Source: Oscillospiraceae bacterium (GTDB taxonomy: Bacteria > Bacillota > Clostridia > Oscillospirales > UBA929). From it: 12,048 nucleotides of DNA. Positions 6,667-11,958 of this stretch are shown in pieces. Location: contig JAITQI010000156.1 in assembly GCA_031289065.1 (NCBI GenBank), positions 1 through 12,048 on the forward strand, given 5' to 3'. The notes under the pieces were generated by a model. The model was not told the DNA's origin and made no database searches. It saw only the letters and a list, made by a program, of their open reading frames with translations. The position numbers and the translations under genes were made by a program. The first letter of the stretch is position 1. Each line of letters opens with the position of its first letter.

Positions 6667-6721
6667 GGCTGGGTTGAGAGGATAGAAGAGGAGGGCGGTG
6701 AATAAGTGGTGTATGCTTCTC

Positions 6722-6751
6722 TTGTCAGGGGTTGGGTGGGGGTGTTATAAT
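6722..6751 (+). promoter_or_regulatory. Sigma-A promoter of the lrp-like/aminotransferase unit
   Basis: TTGTCA (6722-6727) and a perfect TATAAT (6746-6751) are separated by 18 bp. The predicted start near 6758 leaves a leader of about 24 bases before the GTG start at 6782. This is the best promoter match in the window. Confidence 0.75.
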
Positions 6752-6781
6752 GGGAGAGCGTGAGAAAACTGGAAGGGACGA

Positions 6782-7270
6782 GTGAAGGCTATGTTGGAAC
6801 TTTTGCGGCTGTTGGAAAAGGACTGTACGCTGACCCGGGGGCAAATGGCCGCCATGTTGGGGCGGAGCGAGGCGGAGGTGTCCGACGCCATCGCGGACTT
6901 CGAGGCCCGGGGGGTTATCCTGCGGTACAAAGCGGTGGTGGACTGGGAGAAGACCGATGTGGAGATGGTCACGGCGCTCATCGACGTCAAGGTGACACCC
7001 CAGCGGGGGGAAGGGTTTGACCGGGTGGCCGAGCGCATCTATCAATACGACGAGGTGGAGAGCCTCTACCTCATGTCGGGGGGGTACGATCTGTCGGTGC
7101 TCATCACGGGGCGCACCATGAAGGAGGTGGCCCTGTTCGTGGCCGAAAAGCTGGCCCCCCTGGAGTCGGTGACTGGGACGGCCACCCATTTCCTGCTCAA
7201 AAAGTACAAGGACGGCGGCGTCGTTTTCGCCCCCGTGACCCCGCAAGAGGAAAGGATTTTGATGGTATGA
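6782..7270 (+). CDS. Lrp/AsnC-family transcriptional regulator
   Basis: This 162-residue protein has the two-domain Lrp/AsnC layout. An N-terminal helix-turn-helix covers about residues 5-55 (LTRGQMAAMLGRSEAEVSDA, then DFEARGVILRYKAVVDW). A C-terminal effector-binding/oligomerisation domain covers about 60-150 (TALIDVKVTPQRG, YLMSGGYDLSVLITG, FVAEKLAPLESVTGTAT). Family members sense amino acids or related small molecules. The start is probably GTG at 6782, because GGAAGG sits five bases upstream, while the in-frame ATG at 6791 is badly spaced. Its stop overlaps the aminotransferase start by ATGA, so the two are translationally coupled. Control of its own operon by a substrate or product of that enzyme is a natural inference, but the ligand is unknown. 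Confidence 0.9.
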   Translation: MKAMLELLRLLEKDCTLTRGQMAAMLGRSEAEVSDAIADFEARGVILRYKAVVDWEKTDVEMVTALIDVKVTPQRGEGFDRVAERIYQYDEVESLYLMSGGYDLSVLITGRTMKEVALFVAEKLAPLESVTGTATHFLLKKYKDGGVVFAPVTPQEERILMV

Positions 7271-8454
7271 GCGCGTTTTCCTGGCATTTGGGGCAGCGGG
7301 TGCGGGCCATCCCGCCGTCGGCCATCCGCCGCTTTTTCGACCTGCTGGAGACCATGCCGGACGCCATCTCCCTGGGCATCGGCGAACCGGATTTCGTCAC
7401 GCCGTGGCATGTCCGGGACAGGGGGATCTACTCCCTGGAGAAGGGGTTTACCAAGTATACCCCCAACGCCGGGCTGAGCGAGCTGCGGGGGGAAATCTCG
7501 GCCTACATGCGGCGGCACTATGACATGGCATACGACCCCAAGGGGGAGATCGTGGTTACGGTGGGGGGCAGCGAGGCCATCGACCTGGCCATGCGGGCCG
7601 TCTTGGAGCCGGGGGACGAGGTGCTCATCCCCCAGCCCTCCTTTGTGTGTTACGGGCCGATCGCCACGCTGGCCGGGGCGACGCCGGTCTTTTTGGAGAC
7701 GCTGGCCGAAAACCGGTTTCGGCTAACGGCGGAACAGCTTCGGGCCGCTATCACCCCCAAAACGCGGCTGCTGGTGCTGCCCTATCCCTGCAACCCCACC
7801 GGTGGCATCATGGAGCGGGCCGACCTGGAGGCGGTGGCCGATGTGCTGCGGGACACGGACATCGCGGTGATTTCGGACGAGATCTACGCTGAGCTGACCT
7901 ATGGGGAGGCCCATGTCTCCCTGGCCCAGCTGCCCGGGATGGAGGAACGCACAGTGGTGGTGGGGGGGCTGTCCAAGTCCCACGCCATGACCGGCTGGCG
8001 CATGGGCTACGCCTGCGGGCCCCGAGAGGTGATCGCCCAGATGATCAAAATTCACCAGTTCGCCATCATGTCGGCTCCCACCACCAGCCAGTACGCCGCC
8101 ATCGAGGCGTTGCGCCACGGGGACCGCGACATCGCCGCCATGCGGGAAGAATACGACGAGCGCCGCCGCTTCGTGGTGGACGCTTTGGGGCGGATGGGGC
8201 TGCCCTGTTTTGAGCCCCAGGGGGCCTTTTATGTGTTCCCGGACATCCGCTCCACGGGGCTTACGTCGGAGGACTTCTGCGAGGGGCTGTTACGGGCCCA
8301 GCGGGTGGCGGTCATCCCGGGCAGCGCCTTCGGCGCGTCGGGAGAGGGGTTTGTGCGGTGCTGCTACGCCGCGTCGATGAAGCAGCTGACCGAAGCGATG
8401 GAGAGGCTGAAGCGGTTTTTGGAAGGGACGATTCAATTGACAATTGACAATTGA
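7267..8454 (+). CDS. Fold-type I (class I/II) PLP-dependent aminotransferase
   Basis: A 395-residue cytoplasmic enzyme with the full signature of the aspartate aminotransferase superfamily: Asn176 in YPCNPTGG, Asp204 and Tyr207 in ISDEIYAEL (holding the PLP ring), Schiff-base Lys237 in GGLSKSHAMTGWRMGY, and Arg364 in GFVRCCYAAS for the substrate alpha-carboxylate. It moves an amino group between an amino acid and a 2-oxo acid; sequence alone does not fix the substrate. It resembles PatA/aromatic-type aminotransferases often coupled to Lrp regulators. The ATG overlaps the regulator's TGA by four bases and has GAGGAAAGGA upstream. The last eight residues, TIQLTIDN, and the TGA stop are encoded mostly by a CAATTGA heptad array, so the tail beyond RLKRFLEG is probably not native to the fold. 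Confidence 0.94.
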   Translation: MSAFSWHLGQRVRAIPPSAIRRFFDLLETMPDAISLGIGEPDFVTPWHVRDRGIYSLEKGFTKYTPNAGLSELRGEISAYMRRHYDMAYDPKGEIVVTVGGSEAIDLAMRAVLEPGDEVLIPQPSFVCYGPIATLAGATPVFLETLAENRFRLTAEQLRAAITPKTRLLVLPYPCNPTGGIMERADLEAVADVLRDTDIAVISDEIYAELTYGEAHVSLAQLPGMEERTVVVGGLSKSHAMTGWRMGYACGPREVIAQMIKIHQFAIMSAPTTSQYAAIEALRHGDRDIAAMREEYDERRRFVVDALGRMGLPCFEPQGAFYVFPDIRSTGLTSEDFCEGLLRAQRVAVIPGSAFGASGEGFVRCCYAASMKQLTEAMERLKRFLEGTIQLTIDN

Positions 8455-8475
8455 CAATTGACGATGGACAATTGA
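8434..8475. repeat. CAATTGA heptad array overlapping the aminotransferase stop
   Basis: Six perfect-register 7-mers read CAATTGA four times, then CGATGGA, then CAATTGA. The third unit contains the aminotransferase TGA (8452-8454). Because 7 is not a multiple of 3, three units put a TGA in every plus-strand frame, while the minus strand stays open. Each unit holds the palindrome CAATTG. Confidence 0.95.
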
Positions 8476-8514
8476 CAACCACAGCAAATTCAATGGCGGA
8501 GAGGGGGGTTGGGT

Positions 8515-9495
8515 ATGGATGTGGAGCAGATACGGCGGGTTCGGATGTGGAAGTTGTATTTGTCTCGGGGGTGCCCGGATTTGGTTGTTTTGGCGCGGGC
8601 ACTGATGGGGCTGCACGCCTGGTTTTACCGGAACGTGCCCTACTCCGCGGCGATACGGGGGGCGGAGCTCTCCGGGTGGAAAACCCGGCTGACCAAAACA
8701 TGGCTCTACCGGGGGACGCTTCACGGCGTCGCGCTGGAGGATCTGGCCCCCCTGCTGGCCCTGCACCCGGGGAGCGACGCCTTTGTCCGGTACTACGGCG
8801 CCGCGTTCATGGAGAGCGTGACGGAGGACGTGATGCGCTGTCTGGAGGATGGGGTCTATTCCCGGAAGGAGATGCGAGACATTTTCGCCGACAGGTACGA
8901 CCGGGGGGTGCTGGACGACATCTTTTCCCCCTGGGGCGGTATTTTCGTCTCCTTCGCCCGGAAGGGGCAGGTGGCGTTTCGGGATATGGCCAGCCGGGAT
9001 TTCGACCTGATCGACGTGGGCTTGATCCCTCCGTTTGAGGAGGCGTTCCCCGACGCGCTGCGCCGGTTTTTTACGACATACGGCCCCGCGACGGCGGCTG
9101 ACGCGGCTTGGTTTACGGGGGTTTCCCGGGACCGGTTCAAAACGGCCGACCTGTCGAGCTACCGGAGCTTTGAAGCCGATGGCAAGCGGTACTATGACAC
9201 GGAGGAGCCGGAAGACCTGCCGGACATCCCCCGGGTGACGTTGCTGGCGGGGTTTGACCCGCTGATCGTGAGCTACGCGGACAGGAGCGCCGTCTTGCCG
9301 GCGGAATACAGGCGGGCCGTCATCCTGAGTTCGGGGATTTGTATGCCGTCGGTGGCGGTGGACGGGCTTGTGGCGGGGCTGTGGAGCCTCAAAAAAGGGG
9401 AGCCGACGGTGACGTTTTTCGGGCGGCAGCCGAAACGTGTCAGAGACGAGGCGTTGGCGCAGGCGGAGCGGGTGGCGATGGCCATTGACAATTGA
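8515..9495 (+). CDS. Winged-helix protein of the HTH_42 (AlkZ/YcaQ-like) family
   Basis: The 326-residue protein matches the HTH_42 family of tandem winged helices, whose characterised members (AlkZ, YcaQ/AlkX) are DNA glycosylases that unhook interstrand crosslinks. Family landmarks are TWLYRGTLHGVALEDLAPLLAL (residues about 64-85), PWGGIFVSFARKGQVAFRD, FFTTYGPATAADAAWFTG and LLAGFDPLIVSYADRS, ending in MPSVAVDGLVAGLW. Where relatives have a catalytic Gln-x-Gln or Gln-x-Asp, I see GLHAW (His34, Trp36), so glycosylase activity is doubtful. The ATG at 8515 has GAGGGGGG six bases upstream; the in-frame TTG at 8509 would touch it. The gene lies 60 bp after the aminotransferase on the same strand. 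The last residues, IDN, and the stop come from a CAATTGA repeat. Confidence 0.85.
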   Translation: MDVEQIRRVRMWKLYLSRGCPDLVVLARALMGLHAWFYRNVPYSAAIRGAELSGWKTRLTKTWLYRGTLHGVALEDLAPLLALHPGSDAFVRYYGAAFMESVTEDVMRCLEDGVYSRKEMRDIFADRYDRGVLDDIFSPWGGIFVSFARKGQVAFRDMASRDFDLIDVGLIPPFEEAFPDALRRFFTTYGPATAADAAWFTGVSRDRFKTADLSSYRSFEADGKRYYDTEEPEDLPDIPRVTLLAGFDPLIVSYADRSAVLPAEYRRAVILSSGICMPSVAVDGLVAGLWSLKKGEPTVTFFGRQPKRVRDEALAQAERVAMAIDN

Positions 9496-9502
9496 CAATT
9501 AT
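9482..9502. repeat. Short CAATTGA array between convergent stops
   Basis: The heptads CCATTGA, CAATTGA, CAATTAT run through the stop codon of the HTH_42 gene (TGA 9493-9495) and into the TAA of the urease-beta-like gene on the other strand (9499-9501). It is a shorter version of the array at 8434. Confidence 0.75.
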
Positions 9503-9759
9503 TGTTCGTTTGTCAGGGGGGTTAGTTGTACGGTTTTTGTGGCGCGGGGGGCGAAGTGCTGGGGGGTGTTGAGGCGCATGCCGAAGGCTTGGGGGCGGGG
9601 GAAGACGAGGGCTTCGTCGGCTTCGAAGAAGTGGGCCTGGGCCTCCACCTGGATGGGGTGGTCGGCGGTGTTGACCACCGTGACCTCGACGGTCTCCTTG
9701 CCCCGGTTGACGGTGAGCAGATCCCCGTCGAAGATGAACCCGTCCGGGTTGGGACGCAT
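9499..9759 (-). CDS. Orphan urease beta-subunit-like protein
   Basis: This 86-residue protein resembles the beta-barrel subunit UreB. It has V-N-R-G then VTVVNTADHPIQV, AQAHFFEADEALVFPR and AFGMRLNTP, matching the UreB pattern G-R...V-N-H/D-R-P-I-Q-V, H-Y-H-F-E-V-N-x-A-L, F-D-R and A-x-G-x-R-L-N. It is shorter than UreB (about 100 residues or more) and lacks the GFRGxVxGPL-type end. No urease alpha, gamma or accessory gene is in the window. It should be soluble, with no signal peptide. The ATG at 9759 is chosen because GGGAGGTG sits about six bases upstream; an in-frame ATG at 9849 lies beyond the promoter. Resemblance to UreB is strong by eye, but a role in urease is not implied. A stand-alone UreB-fold structural or binding protein is equally possible. 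Confidence 0.75.
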   Translation of the reverse strand: MRPNPDGFIFDGDLLTVNRGKETVEVTVVNTADHPIQVEAQAHFFEADEALVFPRPQAFGMRLNTPQHFAPRATKTVQLTPLTNEQ

Positions 9760-9808
9760 AAAGACACCTCCCTGTTTGTTGGCGATGGGGCGGGGCTTTG
9801 CTATCTCT

Positions 9809-9837
9809 ATTTTATACGGTTTTCGGGGGCGCCGCAA
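9809..9837 (-). promoter_or_regulatory. Promoter of the urease-beta-like gene
   Basis: On the minus strand TTGCGG (9837-9832) is followed after 17 bp by TAAAAT (9814-9809); the overlapping TATAAA is an alternative at 15 bp. The leader is about 40 bases to the ATG at 9759. An AT-rich motif lies four bases upstream of the -35. Confidence 0.55.
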
Positions 9838-9841
9838 GGGA

Positions 9842-9857
9842 AATTCCAATTTTTGTG
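9842..9857 (-). promoter_or_regulatory. AT-rich 16-bp motif next to a promoter (copy 2)
   Basis: The minus strand reads CACAAAAATTGGAATT, identical at 15 of 16 positions to the plus-strand sequence at 6534-6549. It sits directly upstream of the -35 of the urease-beta-like gene. An UP element or shared operator is possible. Confidence 0.4.
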
Positions 9858-9893
9858 TCTTGCGTTGCCCATGTTATGTCCGGGTGGGATGGG

Positions 9894-9920
9894 TTGACAG
9901 AACCTTTGCCGCGTTATACT
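9894..9920 (+). promoter_or_regulatory. Possible plus-strand promoter antisense to the 108-aa gene
   Basis: A perfect TTGACA (9894-9899) and TATACT (9915-9920) are separated by only 15 bp, which is short for sigma-A. Downstream, AAAGGAGA (9958-9965) precedes an ATG at 9975 that opens only a 15-codon frame. If active, it would transcribe against the minus-strand gene and could reach the 209-aa gene at 10286. Confidence 0.35.
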
Positions 9921-10240
9921 GTAAATAGGTTTCCCTGTGGGACAGTCTGTTTTCCGCGAAAGGAGAGATGTTTGATGTCGGTTATAAAGGTGAGCGCGGC
10001 GTCTGGATTGTCGAATGTGTAGCGCACACGATCATCCAGGGCGCGGGCCGACGTCTTGAAAGCCAGGGTGTAATCTTGCGATCCGCTACCTTCGCCCCGC
10101 GGCTGGCGGTTTACCTGGGCGCTGGTCAGCTTGCGGCGGTAGTACTGATAGCAGCGGAACGTCCCGTCAGCCTTGGCGGCGGGAAAAAACTGTAAAGTTT
10201 TTCCGGTAACGTTCGATATGGCGTGCAAGGGAATTGCCAT
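9914..10240 (-). CDS. Unrecognised 108-aa protein
   Basis: I do not recognise this protein. It begins MAIPLHAISNVTGKTLQFF and is hydrophilic and aromatic (DGTFRCYQYYRRKL, SGSQDYTLAFKTSARALD, RVRYTFDNPDAALTFITD), with no signal peptide or membrane segment. The minus-strand reading is preferred over the overlapping 75-codon plus-strand frame (9968-10195) because G+C by my hand count is highest at the minus third position (about 72%) and lowest at the second (about 49%), as expected for coding in a GC-rich genome; the plus frame has the wrong order. No clear Shine-Dalgarno precedes the ATG, and the third-position G+C is lower than in neighbours, which may point to transferred or decaying DNA. 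Its start is only 46 bp from the divergent 209-aa gene. Confidence 0.5.
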   Translation of the reverse strand: MAIPLHAISNVTGKTLQFFPAAKADGTFRCYQYYRRKLTSAQVNRQPRGEGSGSQDYTLAFKTSARALDDRVRYTFDNPDAALTFITDIKHLSFRGKQTVPQGNLFTV

Positions 10241-10285
10241 TTCAGCAAGATGGATTTGGGTATTTTTCACCGGGGAGGTGACGGC

Positions 10286-10915
10286 ATGTACATTCCGGCC
10301 GCACAGGCGGTTCGGCCCGATCCGCCGCCGCGGGAGCGGCGAGACACCGGGGGGAAGCGTTCCGGCTATGGGCGGGGGTCCGCGCACGCCGAGTCCGGCC
10401 CGTCCCGGGATCAATTTCAACTGTCCGACGAAGCCCGCTTGCGGGAGGAATACACCCTGCGTCTGTCCCGGGAGAGCGGGGCTGGGGCGGGGGGGCCGTC
10501 CACCCTGGCCGAAGCCGCCCGGGCCTACGCACGGCTGTTGGACGGCCTGAACCTGACCTTTCGGGACGATCCGGGCGGTCTGGCCAAGCATGTCACGGCG
10601 CTGGACGACGCTTGGAACGACATGCTGGACACGCTGGCCCACCGGGCGGCGGACAGCCTGGCCCGCCGGGAGGGGAACGCGCCGGCGGCCAACCTGCCGG
10701 CGCTGGGGGGGATTCTGACCGACGCCCATCGCCGCTTCGCCGCGGTCTTCCGGGCCGACCGGCCCCAGGCGGGCGTCGAGCGGGCGGTGACCTCGGCCCT
10801 CCAGGCGGCGGTCAAGGTGCTGGCTTTCACCAACGACGGCTACGAGCTGACCCTGGCCGACACGATGGCCTTGTTGTACTATCGGCGGGTAATGGAGAAC
10901 AGAGGACAGAAATAG
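10286..10915 (+). CDS. Unrecognised 209-aa protein, disordered N-terminus and helical C-terminal domain
   Basis: I do not recognise a family. The first 55 or so residues are rich in Pro, Arg, Gly and Ser (MYIPAAQAVRPDPPPRERR) and probably disordered. The rest reads as a helical, soluble domain (LAEAARAYARLLDGLNL, DDAWNDMLDTLAHRAADSLA, VTSALQAAVKVLAFTND, LADTMALLYYRRV). No catalytic motif, signal peptide or membrane segment is seen. Codon use is typical of the window (mostly G or C in third position). The ATG at 10286 is chosen because GGGGAGGTGA lies just upstream. The last codons (GAG AAC AGA GGA CAG AAA TAG) fall in a GAGGACA heptad array, so the NRGQK tail is repeat-derived. A strong terminator follows. 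Confidence 0.75.
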   Translation: MYIPAAQAVRPDPPPRERRDTGGKRSGYGRGSAHAESGPSRDQFQLSDEARLREEYTLRLSRESGAGAGGPSTLAEAARAYARLLDGLNLTFRDDPGGLAKHVTALDDAWNDMLDTLAHRAADSLARREGNAPAANLPALGGILTDAHRRFAAVFRADRPQAGVERAVTSALQAAVKVLAFTNDGYELTLADTMALLYYRRVMENRGQK

Positions 10916-10928
10916 AGGACAGAGGACA
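10895..10928. repeat. GAGGACA heptad array at the 3' end of the 209-aa gene
   Basis: The units are GAGAACA, GAGGACA, a 6-base GAAATA, then GAGGACA twice. The array covers the last codons and the TAG (10913-10915) of the upstream gene. An inverted copy lies at 10988-11006, giving a perfect 14-bp inverted repeat (10899-10912 with 10988-11001). Confidence 0.85.
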
Positions 10929-10960
10929 GATAATTACGGAAGGGCGACGACGAGAAAAGA

Positions 10961-11010
10961 CAGGGGACGGAAACGCTGGGGGGGCGTTTTCTGTCCTCTG
11001 TCTTCTTTTT
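10961..11010 (+). terminator. Intrinsic terminator of the 209-aa gene, possibly bidirectional
   Basis: The left arm (10961-10976, CAGGGGACGGAAACGC) pairs with the right arm (10984-11000). That gives about 16 base pairs with two G-U wobbles and one bulged base, around a seven-base loop (TGGGGGG). TCTTCTTTTT (11001-11010) follows directly. On the minus strand the wobbles become C-A mismatches, and TCTTTTCTC follows, so it may also stop the metallophosphoesterase transcript less efficiently. Both arms are made of GAGGACA/CAGGGGA-type heptads. Confidence 0.8.
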
Positions 11011-11596
11011 AGTACTCGATGATTCGGTAGCCGCAGGCGTTGATGAGCGTGGTGGGACCGTGGTTGGGAGGGGGACAGGCGCGGGTGTAGGCGGTGTGCT
11101 GGTGGCCGAAAATGTGATAGCGGGGGGCGAATTCGTTGAGAAAGGGGACAAAACAGTCGAAACCCTGGTGGAAGCTGTCCGCGCCGTCGCCCAGATTCCG
11201 AGCCGAGACGTGGGTGAGGAGAACATCCAGGCCGCCCTGGCGCCGGACGAGGCGGGACAGGGTTTTGACCCGGCGTTCCATGGCGCTTTCGGTGTAGTGG
11301 AAGGGCTCCGGCTTGGCGCTCCGGCAGCCGCCCAGACCGGCCAGACGGAGGCCGAGGTGGGTTTCGGTTCGGCCGTCCAGGGAGACGCAACCCTCCGGGG
11401 GGCGGAGGACAAAGGCTTTATCATGGTTGCCGGGGACATAAAACAGGGGCGCGGGGATCATGGTGACCAAAAACCCCAGGTATTCCCCGGACAGGTCGCC
11501 GCAGGAGAGGATCATGGACACGTCCCGGAAGGACTCCGGGTCGAAATGATCCCAAATATAGGGGCTCGCCTGGTCGGACACGAGAAGCAGTTTCAT
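11009..11596 (-). CDS. Calcineurin-like metallophosphoesterase with altered motif I
   Basis: This 195-residue soluble protein has the metal-ligand motifs of the metallophosphoesterase superfamily in order: Asp8 (LLVSDQAS), Asp34 (SCGDLSGEY), Asn57-His58 (YVPGNHDKA), His129 (LLTHVSARN), and His165 with His167 (IFGHQHTAY). Members cleave phosphodiesters or phosphomonoesters with two metal ions; the substrate here is unknown. The first motif is normally Asp-x-His, but position 10 is Ala, so one ligand of the first metal is missing. The flanking SPYIWDHFDPE segment, with His17, may compensate or define a subfamily. The ATG follows GGGAGAA by about seven bases. It converges with the 209-aa gene, its TAA touching the terminator T-run. 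Confidence 0.9.
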   Translation of the reverse strand: MKLLLVSDQASPYIWDHFDPESFRDVSMILSCGDLSGEYLGFLVTMIPAPLFYVPGNHDKAFVLRPPEGCVSLDGRTETHLGLRLAGLGGCRSAKPEPFHYTESAMERRVKTLSRLVRRQGGLDVLLTHVSARNLGDGADSFHQGFDCFVPFLNEFAPRYHIFGHQHTAYTRACPPPNHGPTTLINACGYRIIEY

Positions 11597-11705
11597 AGGC
11601 GATTCTCCCGGGGGTTTATCATTCGGTTACCTCTGTTATCGTCGCCGCCGCGCCGCGGGATGAGGGATTTTTCTCCGAAGGCGAACCTCTTTCCGGCCCG
11701 CCGCG

Positions 11706-11711
11706 TATACT
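11706..11711 (+). promoter_or_regulatory. Possible -10 element for the 71-aa gene
   Basis: TATACT lies 31 bp before the ATG at 11743, in the 146-bp gap between divergent genes. No good -35 is seen at 16-18 bp (GAACCT at 17) and there is no TG extension, so this is weak. Nothing else stands out in the gap. Confidence 0.3.
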
Positions 11712-11742
11712 GGGGTACCAGATCAAACGAGGAGGAAGCGTT

Positions 11743-11958
11743 ATGGGCCGCCACGCGTATCGGGACAACGACCGGGAACAGCTTTGGGAGGATGTGGTTT
11801 GCAGCGCCCTGGCCGAACGGGGCGAGCCGGAGATGAAAATCTGGCGGGACGGCGTCCTGGAGACGGAGGAGAGGGGGGAGGCCGAAACCCCGCTGGCCGC
11901 GCTGGTCAGACGGGTGGAGCGGCTGGAGGCCGTGGTGTTTTACCGTCGGGCGCGGTGA
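11743..11958 (+). CDS. Unrecognised 71-aa charged protein
   Basis: A small, charged, soluble protein beginning MGRHAYRDNDREQLWEDVVC. After an acidic middle (LETEERGEAET) it ends in a short amphipathic helix with a leucine/valine spacing that could form a coiled coil (LAALVRRVERLEAVVF). No family is recognised. The start is well supported: GAGGAGG sits about seven bases before the ATG. It is divergent from the metallophosphoesterase and overlaps, on the opposite strand, the probable end of another gene at the window edge. Confidence 0.65.
   Translation: MGRHAYRDNDREQLWEDVVCSALAERGEPEMKIWRDGVLETEERGEAETPLAALVRRVERLEAVVFYRRAR

Larger units (their letters stand above)
6412..6781. other. Divergent control region between the ATPase operon and the lrp-like gene
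   Basis: This 370-bp stretch has no supported gene. From left to right it holds the ATPase leader with its stem-loop, the minus-strand promoter, an AT-rich motif also found near 9850, an 11-bp direct repeat, a 56-bp heptad array and the plus-strand promoter. Each is listed separately. Confidence 0.8.

Noticed and set aside
8290..9498. 402-codon minus-strand frame opposite the HTH_42 gene
   Set aside because: Its translation is Pro/Arg/His-rich low complexity, and the plus strand has a recognisable family with a good start site.
9975..10022. 15-codon plus-strand frame (MSVIKVSAASGLSNV) with ideal ribosome binding site spacing
   Set aside because: Too short to support alone, and it lies inside the better-supported minus-strand gene. 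A leader peptide cannot be excluded, but nothing else argues for one.
9968..10195. 75-codon plus-strand frame with a nearby Shine-Dalgarno sequence
   Set aside because: The ATG is only two or three bases from AAAGGAGAG. G+C by codon position is highest at its first position and lower at its third, the opposite of the other genes, and fits coding on the minus strand instead.
10225..10243. Third partial match to the AT-rich promoter motif (GCAAGGGAATTGCCATTT resembles 9835-9853)
   Set aside because: Only the first eight bases match cleanly and it needs gaps. It also lies within the start of a predicted coding region with no promoter nearby.
9914..10729. Extension of the 108-aa minus-strand gene upstream to 10729
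   Set aside because: The upstream part is antisense to the 209-aa gene and reads as Pro/Gly/Arg-rich filler. The protein-like sequence begins at the ATG at 10240.
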